Positions 9,548-22,724 of a stretch of DNA of 64,000 bases are shown here, piece after piece. Origin of the DNA: Hydractinia symbiolongicarpus (taxonomy: Eukaryota; Cnidaria; Hydrozoa; Anthoathecata; Hydractiniidae); assembly GCF_029227915.1 (NCBI RefSeq), contig NC_079888.1:23850001-23914000 (forward strand), read 5' to 3'. Numbering within the stretch: the stretch's first letter is position 1; every line of letters starts with the position of its first letter. The notes below the pieces were generated by a model. It was not told the origin of the DNA and ran no database searches. It saw nothing but the letters and a program-made list of their open reading frames with translations. A program made the position numbers and the translations under genes.

Positions 9548-12500
9548 CGTTTAGGAAATGAGTTTACTCCCTGGGTACTTTCTTTGTATACTTTTGACTA
9601 TACGGGCCGAGTCCAGGATTTACGGGAAATCGCAGGTTTTCGTTTGCCGGCGATTACACTTCTTTTATTCAGCGTCTCATCAAAAATGAAAACATTTTTA
9701 AAAACTACAAATCTCATGCGTTTTAGTGGTGAAAAAGTAATTTAAAAAATCGTTCGGGAAATGAGTTTACTCCCTGGGTACTTTCTTTGTATACTTTTGA
9801 CTATACGGGCCAAGCCCGGGATTTACGGGAAATCGCGGGTTTTCGTTTGCCGGCGATTAAACTTCTTTTATTCAGCGTCTCATCAAAAATGATAACATTT
9901 TTAAAAACTACAAGTCTTATGCGTTTTAGTGGTGAAAAAATAATTTAAAAAATCGTTCTGGAAATGAGTTTACTCCCTGGGTACTTTCTTTGTATACTTT
10001 TGACTATACGGGCCGAGTCCGGAATTTCCGGGAAATCGCAGGTTTTCGTTTGCCGACGATTAAACTGCTTTTATTCAGTGTCTCATCAAAAATGAAAACA
10101 TTCTTGAAAACTACAAGTCTCATGCGTTTTAGTGGTGAAATAATAATTTAAAAAATCGTTTGGGAAATGAGTTTACTCCCTGGGTACTTTCTTTGTATAC
10201 TTTTGACTATACGAGCCGAGTCCAGGATTTACGGGAAATCGCAGGTTTTCGTTTGCCGGCGATTAAACTTCTTTTTTTCAGCGTCTCATCAAAAATGAAA
10301 ACATTTTTAAAAACTACAAATCTCATGCGTTTTAGTGGTGAAAAATAATTTAAAAAATCGTTCGGGAAATGAGTTTACTCCCTGGGTACTTTGTTTGTAT
10401 ACTTTTGACTATACGGGCCAAGCCCGGGATTTACGAGAAATCGCGGGTTTTCGTTTGCCGGCGATTAAACTTCTTTTATTCAGTGTCTCATCAAAAATGA
10501 AAACATTTTTAAAAACTACAAGTCTTATGCGTTTTAGTGGTGAAAAAATAATTTAAAAAATCGTTCTGGAAATGAGTTTACTCCCTGGGTACTTTCTTTG
10601 TATACATTCGACTATACGGGCCGAGTCCGGGATTTAGGGAAATCGCAGGTTTTCGTTTGCCGGCGAGTAAACTGCTTTTATTCAGCGTCTCATCAAAAAT
10701 GAAAACATTTTTGAAAACTACAAGTCTCATGCGTTTTAGTGGTGAAAAAATAATTTTAAAAATCGTTCGGGAAATGAGTTTACTCCCTGGGTACTTTCTT
10801 TGTATACTTTTGACTATACGGGCCAAGCCGGGATTTACGGGAAATCGCGGGATTTTGTTTGCCGGCGATTAAACTTCTTTTATTCGGCGTCTCATCAAAA
10901 ATGAAAACATTTTCAAAAACTACAAGTCTTATGCGTTTTAGTGGTGAAAAAATAATTTAAAAAATCGTTCTGGAAATGAGTTTACTTACAGGGTACTTTC
11001 TTTTTATACATTCGACTATACGTGCCAAGCCCGTGATTTTCGGAAAATCGCGGGTTTTCGTTTGCCGGCGATTAAACTGCTTTTATTCAGCGTCTCATGA
11101 AAAATGAAAACATTCTTGAAAACTACAAGTCTCATGCGTTTTAGTGGTGAAATAATAATTTAAAAAATTCCTTTGGGAAATGAGTTTACTCCCTGGGTAC
11201 TTTCTTTCTATGCTTTTGACTATACGAGCCGAGTGCAGGATTTTCGGGAAATCGCAGGTTTTCGTTTGCCGGCGATTAAACTTCTTTTATTCAGCGTCTC
11301 ACCAAAAATGAAAACATTTTTAAAAACTACAAGTTTCATGGGCTTTAGTGGTGAAATAATAATTTAAAAAATCATTTGGGAAATGAGTTTACTCCCTGGG
11401 TACTTTCTTTGTATACTTTTAACTATACGGGCCGAGTCCAGGATTTACGGGAAATCGCAGGTTTTCGTTTGCCGGCGATTAAACTTCTTTTATTCAGCGT
11501 CTCATCAAAAATGAAAACATTTTTAAAAACTACAAGTCTCATGGGCCTTAGTGGTGAAATAATAATTTAAAAAATCGTTTGGGAAATGAGTTTACTCCCT
11601 GGGTACTTTCTTTGTATACTTTTGACTATACGGGCCGAGTCCAGGATTTACGGGAAATCGCAGGTTTTCGTTTGCCGGCGATTAAACTTCTTTTATTCAG
11701 CGTCTCATCAAAAATGAAAACATTTTTAAAAACTACAAGTCTTATGCGTTTTAGTGGTGAAAAAATAATTTAAAAAATCGTTTTGGAAATGAGTTTACTC
11801 CCTGGGTACTTTCTTTGTATACTTTTGACTATACGGGCCGAGTCCAGGATTTACGGGAAATCGCAGGTTTTCGTTTGCCGGCGATTAAACTTCTTTTATT
11901 CAGCGTTTCATCAAAAATGAAAACATTTTTAAAAACTACAAGTCTCATGCGTTTTAGTGGTGAAAAAGTAATTCAAAAAATCGTTCGGGAAATGAGTTTA
12001 CTCCCTGGGTACTTTCTTTGTATACTTTTGACTATACGGGCCGAGTCCGGGATTTACGGGAAATGACGGATTTTCGTTTGCCGGCGATTAAACTTCTTTT
12101 ATTCAGCGTCCCATCAAATATGAAAATATTTTTGAAAACTACAAGTCTCATGCGTTTAGTGGTAAAAAAATGATATAAAAAATCGTTCGGGAAATGAGTT
12201 TACTCCCTGGGTACTTTCTTTGTAAACTTTTGACTATACGGGCCAAGCCCGGGATTTACGGGAAATCGCGGGTTTTCGTTTGCCGGCGATTAAACTGCTT
12301 TTATTCAGCGTCTCATCAAAAATGAAAACATTTTTAAAAACTACAAGTCTTATGCGTTTTAGTGGTGAAATAATAATTTAAAAATTCGTTCGGGAAATGA
12401 GTTTACTCCCTGGGTACTTTCTTTGTAAACTTTTGACTATACGGGCCAAGCCCGGGATTTACGGGAAATCGCGGGTTTTCGTTTGCCGGCGATTAAACTG

Positions 12501-12791
12501 CTTTTATTCAGCGTCTCATCAAAAATGAAAACATTTTTAAAAACTACAAGTCTTATGCGTTTTAGTGGTGAAATAATAATTTAAAAAATCGTTCTGGAAA
12601 TGCGTTTACTCCCTGGGTACTTTCTTTGTATACTTTTGACTATACGGGCCGAGTCCAGGATTTAGGGAAATCGCAGGTTTTCGTTTGCCGGCGATTAAAC
12701 TGCTTTTATTCAGCGTCTCATCAAAAATGAAAACATTTTTGAAAACTACAAGTCTCATGCGTTTTAGTGGTGAAAAAATAATTTAAAAAAT
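9548..12791 (+). repeat. Mixed run T-U-K-L-V-W-X-Y-Z-L-L-L-D-M-M-A (16 monomers)
   Basis: Types seen in order: T (GATTACAC), U (AATGATAACA), K (GGAATTTCCGGG, CAGTGTC), L, V (TTTGTTTG, TTTACGAG), W, X, Y, Z, three L-like units, a D-like unit, two adjacent M monomers (12184 and 12387, both TGTAAAC) and A. Parts recur at 21103-24346 (T-U-K-W-X-Y) and 29219-32462. The last L-like unit has ATTCAAAA in place of ATTTAAAA near 11972, which only lengthens a spurious open frame. Confidence 0.85.
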
Positions 12792-15700
12792 CGTTCGGGA
12801 AATGAGTTTACTCCGTGGGTACTTTCTTTGTATACTTTTGACTATACGGGCCAAGCCGGGATTTACGGGAAATCGCGGGTTTTCGTTTGCCGGCGATTAA
12901 ACTTCTTTTATTCAGCGTCTCATCAAAAATGAAAACATTTTTAAAAACTACAAGTCTCATGCGTTTTAGTGGTGAAAAAGTATTTTAAAAAATCGTTCGG
13001 GAAATGAGTTTACTCCCTGGGTACTTTCTTTGTATACTTTTGACTATACGGGCCGAGTCCGGGATTTACGGGAAATGGCGGATTTTCGTTTGCCGGCGAT
13101 TAAACTTCTTTTTATCAGCGTCCCATCAAATATGAAAATATTTTTGAAAACTACAAGTCTCATGCGTTTAGTGGTAAAAAAATAATATAAAAAATCGTTC
13201 GGGAAATGAGTTTACTCCCTGGGTACTTTCTTTGTAAACTTTTGACTATACGGGCCAAGCCCGGGATTTACGGGAAATCGCGGGTTTTCGTTTGCCGGCG
13301 ATTAAACTGCTTTTATTCAGCGTCGCATCAAAAATGAAAACATTTTTAAAAACTACAAGTCTTATGCGTTTTAGTGGTGAAATAATAATTTAAAAAATCG
13401 TTCTGGAAATGCGTTTACTCCCTGGGTACTTTCTTTGTATACTTTTGACTATACGGGCCGAGTCCGGGATTTAGGGAAATCGCAGGTTTTCGTTTGCCGG
13501 CGATTAAACTGCCTTTATTCAGCGTCTCATCAAAAATGAAAACATTTTTAAAAACTACAAGTCTTATGCGTTTTAGTGGTGAAAAAATAATTTAAAAAAT
13601 CGTTCTTGTAATGAGTTTACTCGTGGGTACTTTCTTTGTATACTTTTGACTATACGGGCCAAGCCGGGATTTACGGGAAATCGCGGGTTTTCGTTTGCCG
13701 GCGATTAAACTTCTTTTATTCAGCGTCTCATCAAAAATGAAAACATTTTTAAAAACTACAAGTCTCATGCGTTTTAGTGGTGAAAAATTAATTTAAAAAA
13801 TCGTTCGGGAAATGAGTTTACTTCCTGGGTACTTTCTTTGTATACTTTTGACTATACGGGCCAAGCCCGGGATTTACGGGAAATCGCAGTTTTTCGTTTG
13901 CCGGCGATTAAACTTATTTTATTCAGCGTCTCATCAAAAATGAAAACATTTTTGAAAACTACAAGTCTCATGCGTTTTAGTGGTGAAAAAATAATTTAAA
14001 AAATCGTTCGGGAAATGAGTTTACTCCCTGGGTACTTTCTTTGTATACGTTTGACTATACGGGACAAGCCGGGATTTACGGGAAATCGCGGGTTTTCGTT
14101 TGCCGGCGATTAAACTTCTTTTATTCAGCGTCTCATCAAAAATGAAAACATTTTTAAAAACTACAAGTCTCATGCGTTTTAGTGGTGAAAAAGTAATTTA
14201 AAAAATCGTTCGGGAAATGAGTTTACTTCCTGGGTACTTTCTTTGTATACTTTTGACTATACGGGCCAAGCCCGGGATTTACGGGAAATCGCGGGTTTTC
14301 GTTTGCCGGCGATTAAACTTCTTTTATTCAGCGTCTCATCAAAAATGAAAACATTTTTGAAAACTACAAGTCTCATGCGTTTTAGTGGTGAAAAAATAAT
14401 TTAAAAAATCGTTCGGGAAATGAGTTTACTCCCTGGGTACTTTCTTTGTATACTTTTGACTATACGGGCCGAGTCCGGGATTTACGGGAAATCGCGGATT
14501 TTCGTTTGCCGGCCATTAAACTTCTTTTATTCAGCGTCCCATCAAATATGAAAATATTTTTGAAAACTACAAGTCTCATGCGTTTAGTGGTAAAAAAATA
14601 ATATAAAAAATCGTTCGGGAAATGAGTTTACTCCCTGGGTACTTTTTTTGTATACTTTTGACTATACGGGCCAAGCCCGGGATTTACGGGAAATCGCGGG
14701 TTTTCGTTTGCCGGCGATTAAACTTCTTTTATTCAGCGTCTCATCAAAAATGAAAACATTCTTGAAAACTACAAGTCTCATACGTTTTAGTGGTGAAATA
14801 ATAATTTAAAAAATCGTTTGGGAAATGAGTTTACTCCCTGGCTACTTTCTTTGTATACTTTTGACTATACGGGCCGAGTCCAGGATTTACGGGAAATCGC
14901 AGGTTTTCGTTTGCCGGCGATTAAACTTCTTTTATTCAGCGTCTCATCAAAAATGAAAACATTTCTAAAAACTACCAGTCTCATGCGTTTTAGTGGTGAA
15001 AAAATAATTTAAATATTCGTTCGGAAAATGAGTTTACTCACTGGGTACTTTCCTTGTATACTTTTGACTATACGGGCCGAGACCGAGATTTACGGGAAAT
15101 TGCGGGTTTTCGTTTGCCGGCGATTAAACTTCTTTTATTCAGCGTCTCATCAAAAATGAAAGCATTTTCGAAAACTACAAGTCTCATGGGCTTTAGTGAT
15201 GAAATAATAATTTAAAAAATCGTTTAGGAAATGAGTTTACTCCCTGGGTACTTTCTTTGTATACTTTTGACCATACGGGCCGAGTCCAGGATTTACGGGA
15301 AATCGCAGGTTTTCGTTTGCCGGCGATTAAACTTCTTTTATTCAGCGTCTCATCAAAAATGAAAACATTTTTAAAAACTACAAGTCTTATGCGTTTTAGT
15401 GGTGAAAAAATAATTTAAAAAATCGTTCGGGAAATGAGTTTACTTCCTGGGTACTTTCTTTGTATACTTCTGACTATACAGGCTGAGTCCGGGATTTACG
15501 AGAAATCGCAGGTTTTTGTTTGCCGGCGATTAAACTGCTTTTATTCAGCGTCTCATCAAAAATTGAAAACATTCTTGAAAACTGCGAGTCTCATGCGTTT
15601 TAGTGGTGAAATAATAATTTAAAAAATCGTTTGGGAAATGAGTTTACTTCCTGGGTACTTTCTTTGTATACTTTTGACTATGCGGGCCGAGTCCAGGATT

Positions 15701-15830
15701 TACGGGAAATCGCAGGTTTTCGTTTGCCGGCGATTAAACTTCTTTTATTCAGCGTCTCATCAAAAATGAAAACATTTTTAAAAACTACAAGTCTCATGCG
15801 TTTTAGTGGTGAAAAAATAATTTAAAAAAT
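12792..15830 (+). repeat. HOR copy 1: 15-mer B-D-M-A-B-C-I-C-D-E-F-S-T-N-L
   Basis: Fifteen monomers, 3039 bp. Rare marks shared with the next copy at an offset of about 3040 are GTATTTTAAAAAAT (near 12980 and 16018), CTTCTTTTTATCAGCG (near 13107 and 16147), GTCGCATC (near 13322 and 16362) and TATACGTTTGAC (near 14046 and 17086). Its fifth monomer is unusual: CTTGTAATGAG followed by ACTCGTGGG. Such shared private variants show that the whole 3-kb block duplicated as one unit. Confidence 0.92.
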
Positions 15831-18800
15831 CGTTCGGGAAATGAGTTTACTCCGTGGGTACTTTCTTTGTATACTTTTGACTATACGGGCCAAGCCGGGA
15901 TTTACGGGAAATCGCGGGTTTTCGTTTGCCGGCGATTAAACTTCTTTTATTCAGCGTCTCATCAAAAATGAAAACATTTTTAAAAACTACAAGTCTCATG
16001 CGTTTTAGTGGTGAAAAAGTATTTTAAAAAATCGTTCGGGAAATGAGTTTACTCCCTGGGTACTTTCTTTGTATACTTTTGACTATACGGGCCGAGTCCG
16101 GGATTTACGGGAAATGGCGGATTTTCGTTTGCCGGCGATTAAACTTCTTTTTATCAGCGTCCCATCAAATATGAAAATATTTTTGAAAACTACAAGTCTC
16201 ATGCGTTTAGTGGTAAAAAAATAATATAAAAAATCGTTCGGGAAATGAGTTTACTCCCTGGGTACTTTGTTTGTATACTTTTGACTATACGGGCCAAGCC
16301 CGGGATTTACGGGAAATCGCGGGTTTTCGTTTGCCGGCGATTAAACTGCTTTTATTCAGCGTCGCATCAAAAATGAAAACATTTTTAAAAACTACAAGTC
16401 TTATGCGTTTTAGTGGTGAAATAATAATTTAAAAAATCGTTCTGGAAATGCGTTTACTCCCTGGGTACTTTCTTTGTATACTTTTGACTATACGGGCCGA
16501 GTCCGGGATTTAGGGAAATCGCAGGTTTTCGTTTGCCGGCGATTAAACTGCCTTTATTCAGCGTCTCATCAAAAATGAAAACATTTTTGAAAACTACAAG
16601 TCTCATGCGTTTTAGTGGTGAAAAAATAATTTAAAAAATCGTTCGGGAAATGAGTTTACTCCGTGGGTACTTTCTTTGTATACTTTTGACTATACGGGCC
16701 AAGCCGGGATTTACGGGAAATCGCGGGTTTTCGTTTGCCGGCGATTAAACTTCTTTTATTCAGCGTCTCATCAAAAATGAAAACATTTTTAAAAACTACA
16801 AATCTCATGCGTTTTAGTGGTGAAAAATTAATTTAAAAAATCGTTCGGGAAATGAGTTTACTTCCTGGGTACTTTCTTTGTATACTTTTGACTATACGGG
16901 CCAAGCCCGGGATTTACGGGAAATCGCAGTTTTTCGTTTGCCGGCGATTAAACTTATTTTATTCAGCGTCTCATCAAAAATGAAAACATTTTTGAAAACT
17001 ACAAGTCTCATGCGTTTTAGTGGTGAAAAAATAATTTAAAAAATCGTTCGGGAAATGAGTTTACTCCCTGGGTACTTTCTTTGTATACGTTTGACTATAC
17101 GGGACAAGCCGGGATTTACGGGAAATCGCGGGTTTTCGTTTGCCGGCGATTAAACTTCTTTTATTCAGCGTCTCATCAAAAATGAAAACATTTTTAAAAA
17201 CTACAAGTCTCATGCGTTTTAGTGGTGAAAAAGTAATTTAAAAAATCGTTCGGGAAATGAGTTTACTTCCTGGGTACTTTCTTTGTATACTTTTGACTAT
17301 ACGGGCCAAGCCCGGGATTTACGGGAAATCGCGGGTTTTCGTTTGCCGGCGATTAAACTTCTTTTATTCAGCGTCTCATCAAAAATGAAAACATTTTTGA
17401 AAACTACAAGTCTCATGCGTTTTAGTGGTGAAAAAATAATTTAAAAAATCGTTCGGGAAATGAGTTTACTCCCTGGGTACTTTCTTTGTATACTTTTGAC
17501 TATACGGGCCGAGTCCGGGATTTACGGGAAATCGCGGATTTTCGTTTGCCGGCGATTAAACTTCTTTTATTCAGCGTCCCATCAAATATGAAAATATTTT
17601 TGAAAACTACAAGTCTCATGCGTTTAGTGGTAAAAAAATAATATAAAAAATCGTTCGGGAAATGAGTTTACTCCCTGGGTACTTTTTTTGTATACTTTTG
17701 ACTATACGGGCCAAGCCCGGGATTTACGGGAAATCGCGGGTTTTCGTTTGCCGGCGATTAAACTTCTTTTATTCAGCGTCTCATCAAAAATGAAAACATT
17801 CTTGAAAACTACAAGTCTCATACGTTTTAGTGGTGAAATAATAATTTAAAAAATCGTTTGGGAAATGAGTTTACTCCCTGGCTACTTTCTTTGTATACTT
17901 TTGACTATACGGGCCGAGTCCAGGATTTACGGGAAATCGCAGGTTTTCGTTTGCCGGCGATTAAACTTTTTTTATTCAGCGTCTCATCAAAAATGAAAAC
18001 ATTTCTGAAAACTACCAGTCTCATGCGTTTTAGTGGTGAAAAAATAATTTAAAAATTCGTTCGGAAAATGAGTTTACTCACTGGGTACTTTCCTTGTATA
18101 CTTTTGACTATACGGGCCGAGACCGAGATTTACGGGAAATTGCGGGTTTTCGTTTGCCGGCGATTAAACTTCTTTTATTCAGCGTCTCATCAAAAATGAA
18201 AGCATTTTCGAAAACTACAAGTCTCATGGGCTTTAGTGATGAAATAATAATTTAAAAAATCGTTTAGGAAATGAGTTTACTCCCTGGGTACTTTCTTTGT
18301 ATACTTTTGACCATACGGGCCGAGTCCAGGATTTACGGGAAATCGCAGGTTTTCGTTTGCCGGCGATTAAACTTCTTTTATTCAGCGTCTCATCAAAAAT
18401 GAAAACATTTTTAAAAACTACAAGTCTTATGCGTTTTAGTGGTGAAAAAATAATTTAAAAAATCGTTCGGGAAATGAGTTTACTTCCTGGGTACTTTCTT
18501 TGTATACTTCTGACTATACGGGCTGAGTCCGGGATTTACGAGAAATCGCAGGTTTTTGTTTGCCGGCGATTAAACTGCTTTTATTCAGCGTCTCATCAAA
18601 AATTGAAAACATTCTTGAAAACTGCGAGTCTCATGCGTTTTAGTGGTGAAATAATAATTTAAAAAATCGTTTGGGAAATGAGTTTACTTCCTGGGTACTT
18701 TCTTTGTATACTTTTGACTATGCGGGCCGAGTCCAGGATTTACGGGAAATCGCAGGTTTTCGTTTGCCGGCGATTAAACTTCTTTTATTCAGCGTCTCAT

Positions 18801-18870
18801 CAAAAATGAAAACATTTTTAAAAACTACAAGTCTTATGCGTTTTAGTGGTGAAAAAATGATTTAAAAAAT
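15831..18870 (+). repeat. HOR copy 2: 15-mer (3040 bp)
   Basis: This repeats the preceding block with the same fifteen-type order and the same rare variants. Small differences include CTTCCTGG-type context and TTTGTTTG at about 16266 in place of TTTCTTTG, and the normal CGTTCGGGAAATGAG start of the fifth monomer. Its last nine monomers (from 17045) are also the start of the 10-mer pair described next, so two HOR registers overlap here. Confidence 0.92.
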
Positions 18871-19073
18871 CGTTCTGGAAATCAGTTTACTCCCTGGGTA
18901 CTTTCTTTGTATACTTTTGACTATACGGGCCGAGTCCGGGATTTACGGGAAATCGCAGGTTTTCGTTTGCCGGCGATTAAACTTCTTTTATTCAGCGTCT
19001 CATCAAAAATGAAAACATTTTTGAAAACTGCAAGTCTCATGCGTTTTAGTGGTGAAAAAATAATTTAAAAAAT
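17045..19073 (+). repeat. HOR copy 1: 10-mer I-C-D-E-F-S-T-N-L-P
   Basis: Ten monomers, 2029 bp, from the I monomer with TATACGTTTGAC and GGGACAAGCC to a P monomer (GGAAATCAG, GAAAACTGCAAG). The next copy follows at exactly the same length. The unit is the 3' part of the 15-mer plus one P. Confidence 0.92.
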
Positions 19074-21102
19074 CGTTCGGGAAATGAGTTTACTCCCTGG
19101 GTACTTTCTTTGTATACGTTTGACTATACGGGACAAGCCGGGATTTACGGGAAATCGCGGGTTTTCGTTTGCCGGCGATTAAACTTCTTTTATTCAGCGT
19201 CTCATCAAAAATGAAAACATTTTTAAAAACTACAAGTCTCATGCGTTTTAGTGGTGAAAAAGTAATTTAAAAAATCGTTCGGGAAATGAGTTTACTTCCT
19301 GGGTACTTTCTTTGTATACTTTTGACTATACGGGCCAAGCCCGGGATTTACGGGAAATCGCGGGTTTTCGTTTGCCGGCGATTAAACTTCTTTTATTCAG
19401 CGTCTCATCAAAAATGAAAACATTTTTGAAAACTACAAGTCTCATGCGTTTTAGTGGTGAAAAAATAATTTAAAAAATCGTTCGGGAAATGAGTTTACTC
19501 CCTGGGTACTTTCTTTGTATACTTTTGACTATACGGGCCGAGTCCGGGATTTACGGGAAATCGCGGATTTTCGTTTGCCGGCGATTAAACTTCTTTTATT
19601 CAGCGTCCCATCAAATATGAAAATATTTTTGAAAACTACAAGTCTCATGCGTTTAGTGGTAAAAAAATAATATAAAAAATCGTTCGGGAAATGAGTTTAC
19701 TCCCTGGGTACTTTTTTTGTATACTTTTGACTATACGGGCCAAGCCCGGGATTTACGGGAAATCGCGGGTTTTCGTTTGCCGGCGATTAAACTTCTTTTA
19801 TTCAGCGTCTCATCAAAAATGAAAACATTCTTGAAAACTACAAGTCTCATACGTTTTAGTGGTGAAATAATAATTTAAAAAATCGTTTGGGAAATGAGTT
19901 TACTCCCTGGCTACTTTCTTTGTATACTTTTGACTATACGGGCCGAGTCCAGGATTTACGGGAAATCGCAGGTTTTCGTTTGCCGGCGATTAAACTTTTT
20001 TTATTCAGCGTCTCATCAAAAATGAAAACATTTCTGAAAACTACCAGTCTCATGCGTTTTAGTGGTGAAAAAATAATTTAAAAATTCGTTCGGAAAATGA
20101 GTTTACTCACTGGGTACTTTCCTTGTATACTTTTGACTATACGGGCCGAGACCGAGATTTACGGGAAATTGCGGGTTTTCGTTTGCCGGCGATTAAACTT
20201 CTTTTATTCAGCGTCTCATCAAAAATGAAAGCATTTTCGAAAACTACAAGTCTCATGGGCTTTAGTGATGAAATAATAATTTAAAAAATCGTTTAGGAAA
20301 TGAGTTTACTCCCTGGGTACTTTCTTTGTATACTTTTGACCATACGGGCCGAGTCCAGGATTTACGGGAAATCGCAGGTTTTCGTTTGCCGGCGATTAAA
20401 CTTCTTTTATTCAGCGTCTCATCAAAAATGAAAACATTTTTAAAAACTACAAGTCTTATGCGTTTTAGTGGTGAAAAAATAATTTAAAAAATCGTTCGGG
20501 AAATGAGTTTACTTCCTGGGTACTTTCTTTGTATACTTCTGACTATACGGGCTGAGTCCGGGATTTACGAGAAATCGCAGGTTTTTGTTTGCCGGCGATT
20601 AAACTGCTTTTATTCAGCGTCTCATCAAAAATTTAAAACATTCTTGAAAACTGCGAGTCTCATGCGTTTTAGTGGTGAAATAATAATTTAAAAAATCGTT
20701 TGGGAAATGAGTTTACTTCCTGGGTACTTTCTTTGTATACTTTTGACTATGCGGGCCGAGTCCAGGATTTACGGGAAATCGCAGGTTTTCGTTTGCCGGC
20801 GATTAAACTTCTTTTATTCAGCGTCTCATCAAAAATGAAAACATTTTTAAAAACTACAAGTCTTATGCGTTTTAGTGGTGAAAAAATGATTTAAAAAATC
20901 GTTCTGGAAATCAGTTTACTCCCTGGGTACTTTCTTTGTATACTTTTGACTATACGGGCCGAGTCCGGGATTTACGGGAAATCGCAGGTTTTCGTTTGCC
21001 GGCGATTAAACTTCTTTTATTCAGCGTCTCATCAAAAATGAAAACATTTTTGAAAACTGCAAGTCTCATGCGTTTTAGTGGTGAAAAAATAATTTAAAAA
21101 AT
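19074..21102 (+). repeat. HOR copy 2: 10-mer (2029 bp)
   Basis: This matches 17045-19073 monomer for monomer. Shared marks include TATACGTTTGAC at 19115, CATACGTTTTAG near 19849, ACTTTTTTTATTC in F and GAAAAAATGATTT at the end of L. One visible difference is in N, where AATTTAAAACATTC replaces AATTGAAAACATTC near 20632. Confidence 0.92.
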
Positions 21103-22724
21103 CGTTCGGGAAATGAGTTTACTCCCTGGGTACTTTCTTTGTATACTTTTGACTATACGGGCCGAGTCCAGGATTTACGGGAAATCGCAGGTTTTCGTTT
21201 GCCGGCGATTACACTTTTTTTATTCAGCGTCTCATCAAAAATGAAAACATTTTTAAAAACTACAAATCTCATGCGTTTTAGTGGTGAAAAAGTAATTTAA
21301 AAAATCGTTCGGGAAATGAGTTTACTCCCTGGGTACTTTCTTTGTATACTTTTGACTATACGGGCCAAGCCCGGGATTTACGGGAAATCGCGGGTTTTCG
21401 TTTGCCGGCGATTAAACTTCTTTTATTCAGCGTCTCATCAAAAATGATAACATTTTTAAAAACTACAAGTCTTATGCGTTTTAGTGGTGAAAAAATAATT
21501 TAAAAAATCGTTCTGGAAATGAGTTTACTCCCTGGGTACTTTCTTTGTATACTTTTGACTATACAGGCCGAGTCCGGAATTTCCGGGAAATCGCAGGTTT
21601 TCGTTTGCCGACGATTAAACTGCTTTTATTCAGTGTCTCATCAAAAATGAAAACATTTTTAAAAACTACAAATCTCATGCGTTTTAGTGGTGAAAAAATA
21701 ATTTAAAAAATCGTTCTGGAAATGAGTTTACTCCCTGGGTACTTTCTTTGTATACATTCGACTATACGGGCCGAGTCTGGGATTTAGGGAAATCGCAGGT
21801 TTTCGTTTGCCGGCGAGTAAACTGCTTTTATTCAGCGTCTCATCAAAAATGAAAATATTTTTGAAAACTACAAGTCTCATGCGTTTTAGTGGTGAAAAAA
21901 TAATTTAAAAAATCGTTCGGGAAATGAGTTTACTCCCTGGGTACTTTCTTTGTATACTTTTGACTATACGGGCCAAGCCGGGATTTACGGGAAATCGCGG
22001 GATTTCGTTTGCCGGCGATTAAACTTCTTTTATTCGGCGTCTCATCAAAAATGAACACATTTTCAAAAACTACAAGTCTTATGCGTTTTAGTGGTGAAAA
22101 AATAATTTAAAATATCGTTCTGGAAATGAGTTTACTCACAGGGTACTTTCTTTGTATACATTCGACTATACGTGCCAAGCCCGGGATTTTCGGAAAATCG
22201 CGGGTTTTCGTTTGCCGGCGATTAAACTGCTTTTATTCAGCGTCTCATGAAAAATGAAAACATTCTTGAAAACTACAAGTCTCATGCGTTTTAGTGGTGA
22301 AATAATAATTTAAAAAATCGTTTGGGAAATGAGTTTACTCCCTGGCTACTTTCTTTGTATACTTTTGACTATACGGGCCGAGTCCAGGATTTACGGGAAA
22401 TCGCAGGTTTTCGTTTGCCGGCGATTAAACTTCTTTTATTCAGCGTCTCATCAAAAATGAAAACATTTCTGAAAACTACCAGTCTCATGCGTTTTAGTGG
22501 TGAAAAAATAATTTAAAAATTCGTTCGGAAAATGAGTTTACTCACTGGGTACTTTCCTTGTATACTTTTGACTATACGGGCCGAGACCGAGATTTACGGG
22601 AAATTGCGGGTTTTCGTTTGCCGGCGATTAAACTTCTTTTATTCAGCGTCTCATCAAAAATGAAAGCATTTTCGAAAACTACAAGTCTCATGGGCTTTAG
22701 TGATGAAATAATAATTTAAAAAAT
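21103..22724 (+). repeat. HOR copy 1: 8-mer T-U-K-W-X-Y-F-S
   Basis: Eight monomers, 1622 bp. Marks: GATTACACTTTTTTT, AATGATAACA, TACAGGCCGAG with GGAATTTCCGGG, GAGTCTGGG, AATGAACACATT and AATATCGTTCTGG. All recur 1622 bp downstream. The first monomer starts CGTTCGGG here and CGTTTAGG in the second copy, so the join lies inside that monomer. Confidence 0.93.

Noticed and set aside
7492-10826. Two reverse-strand open frames (7492-7689, 10578-10826)
   Set aside because: They are the complement of the same monomer, present only where local indels happen to remove stops.
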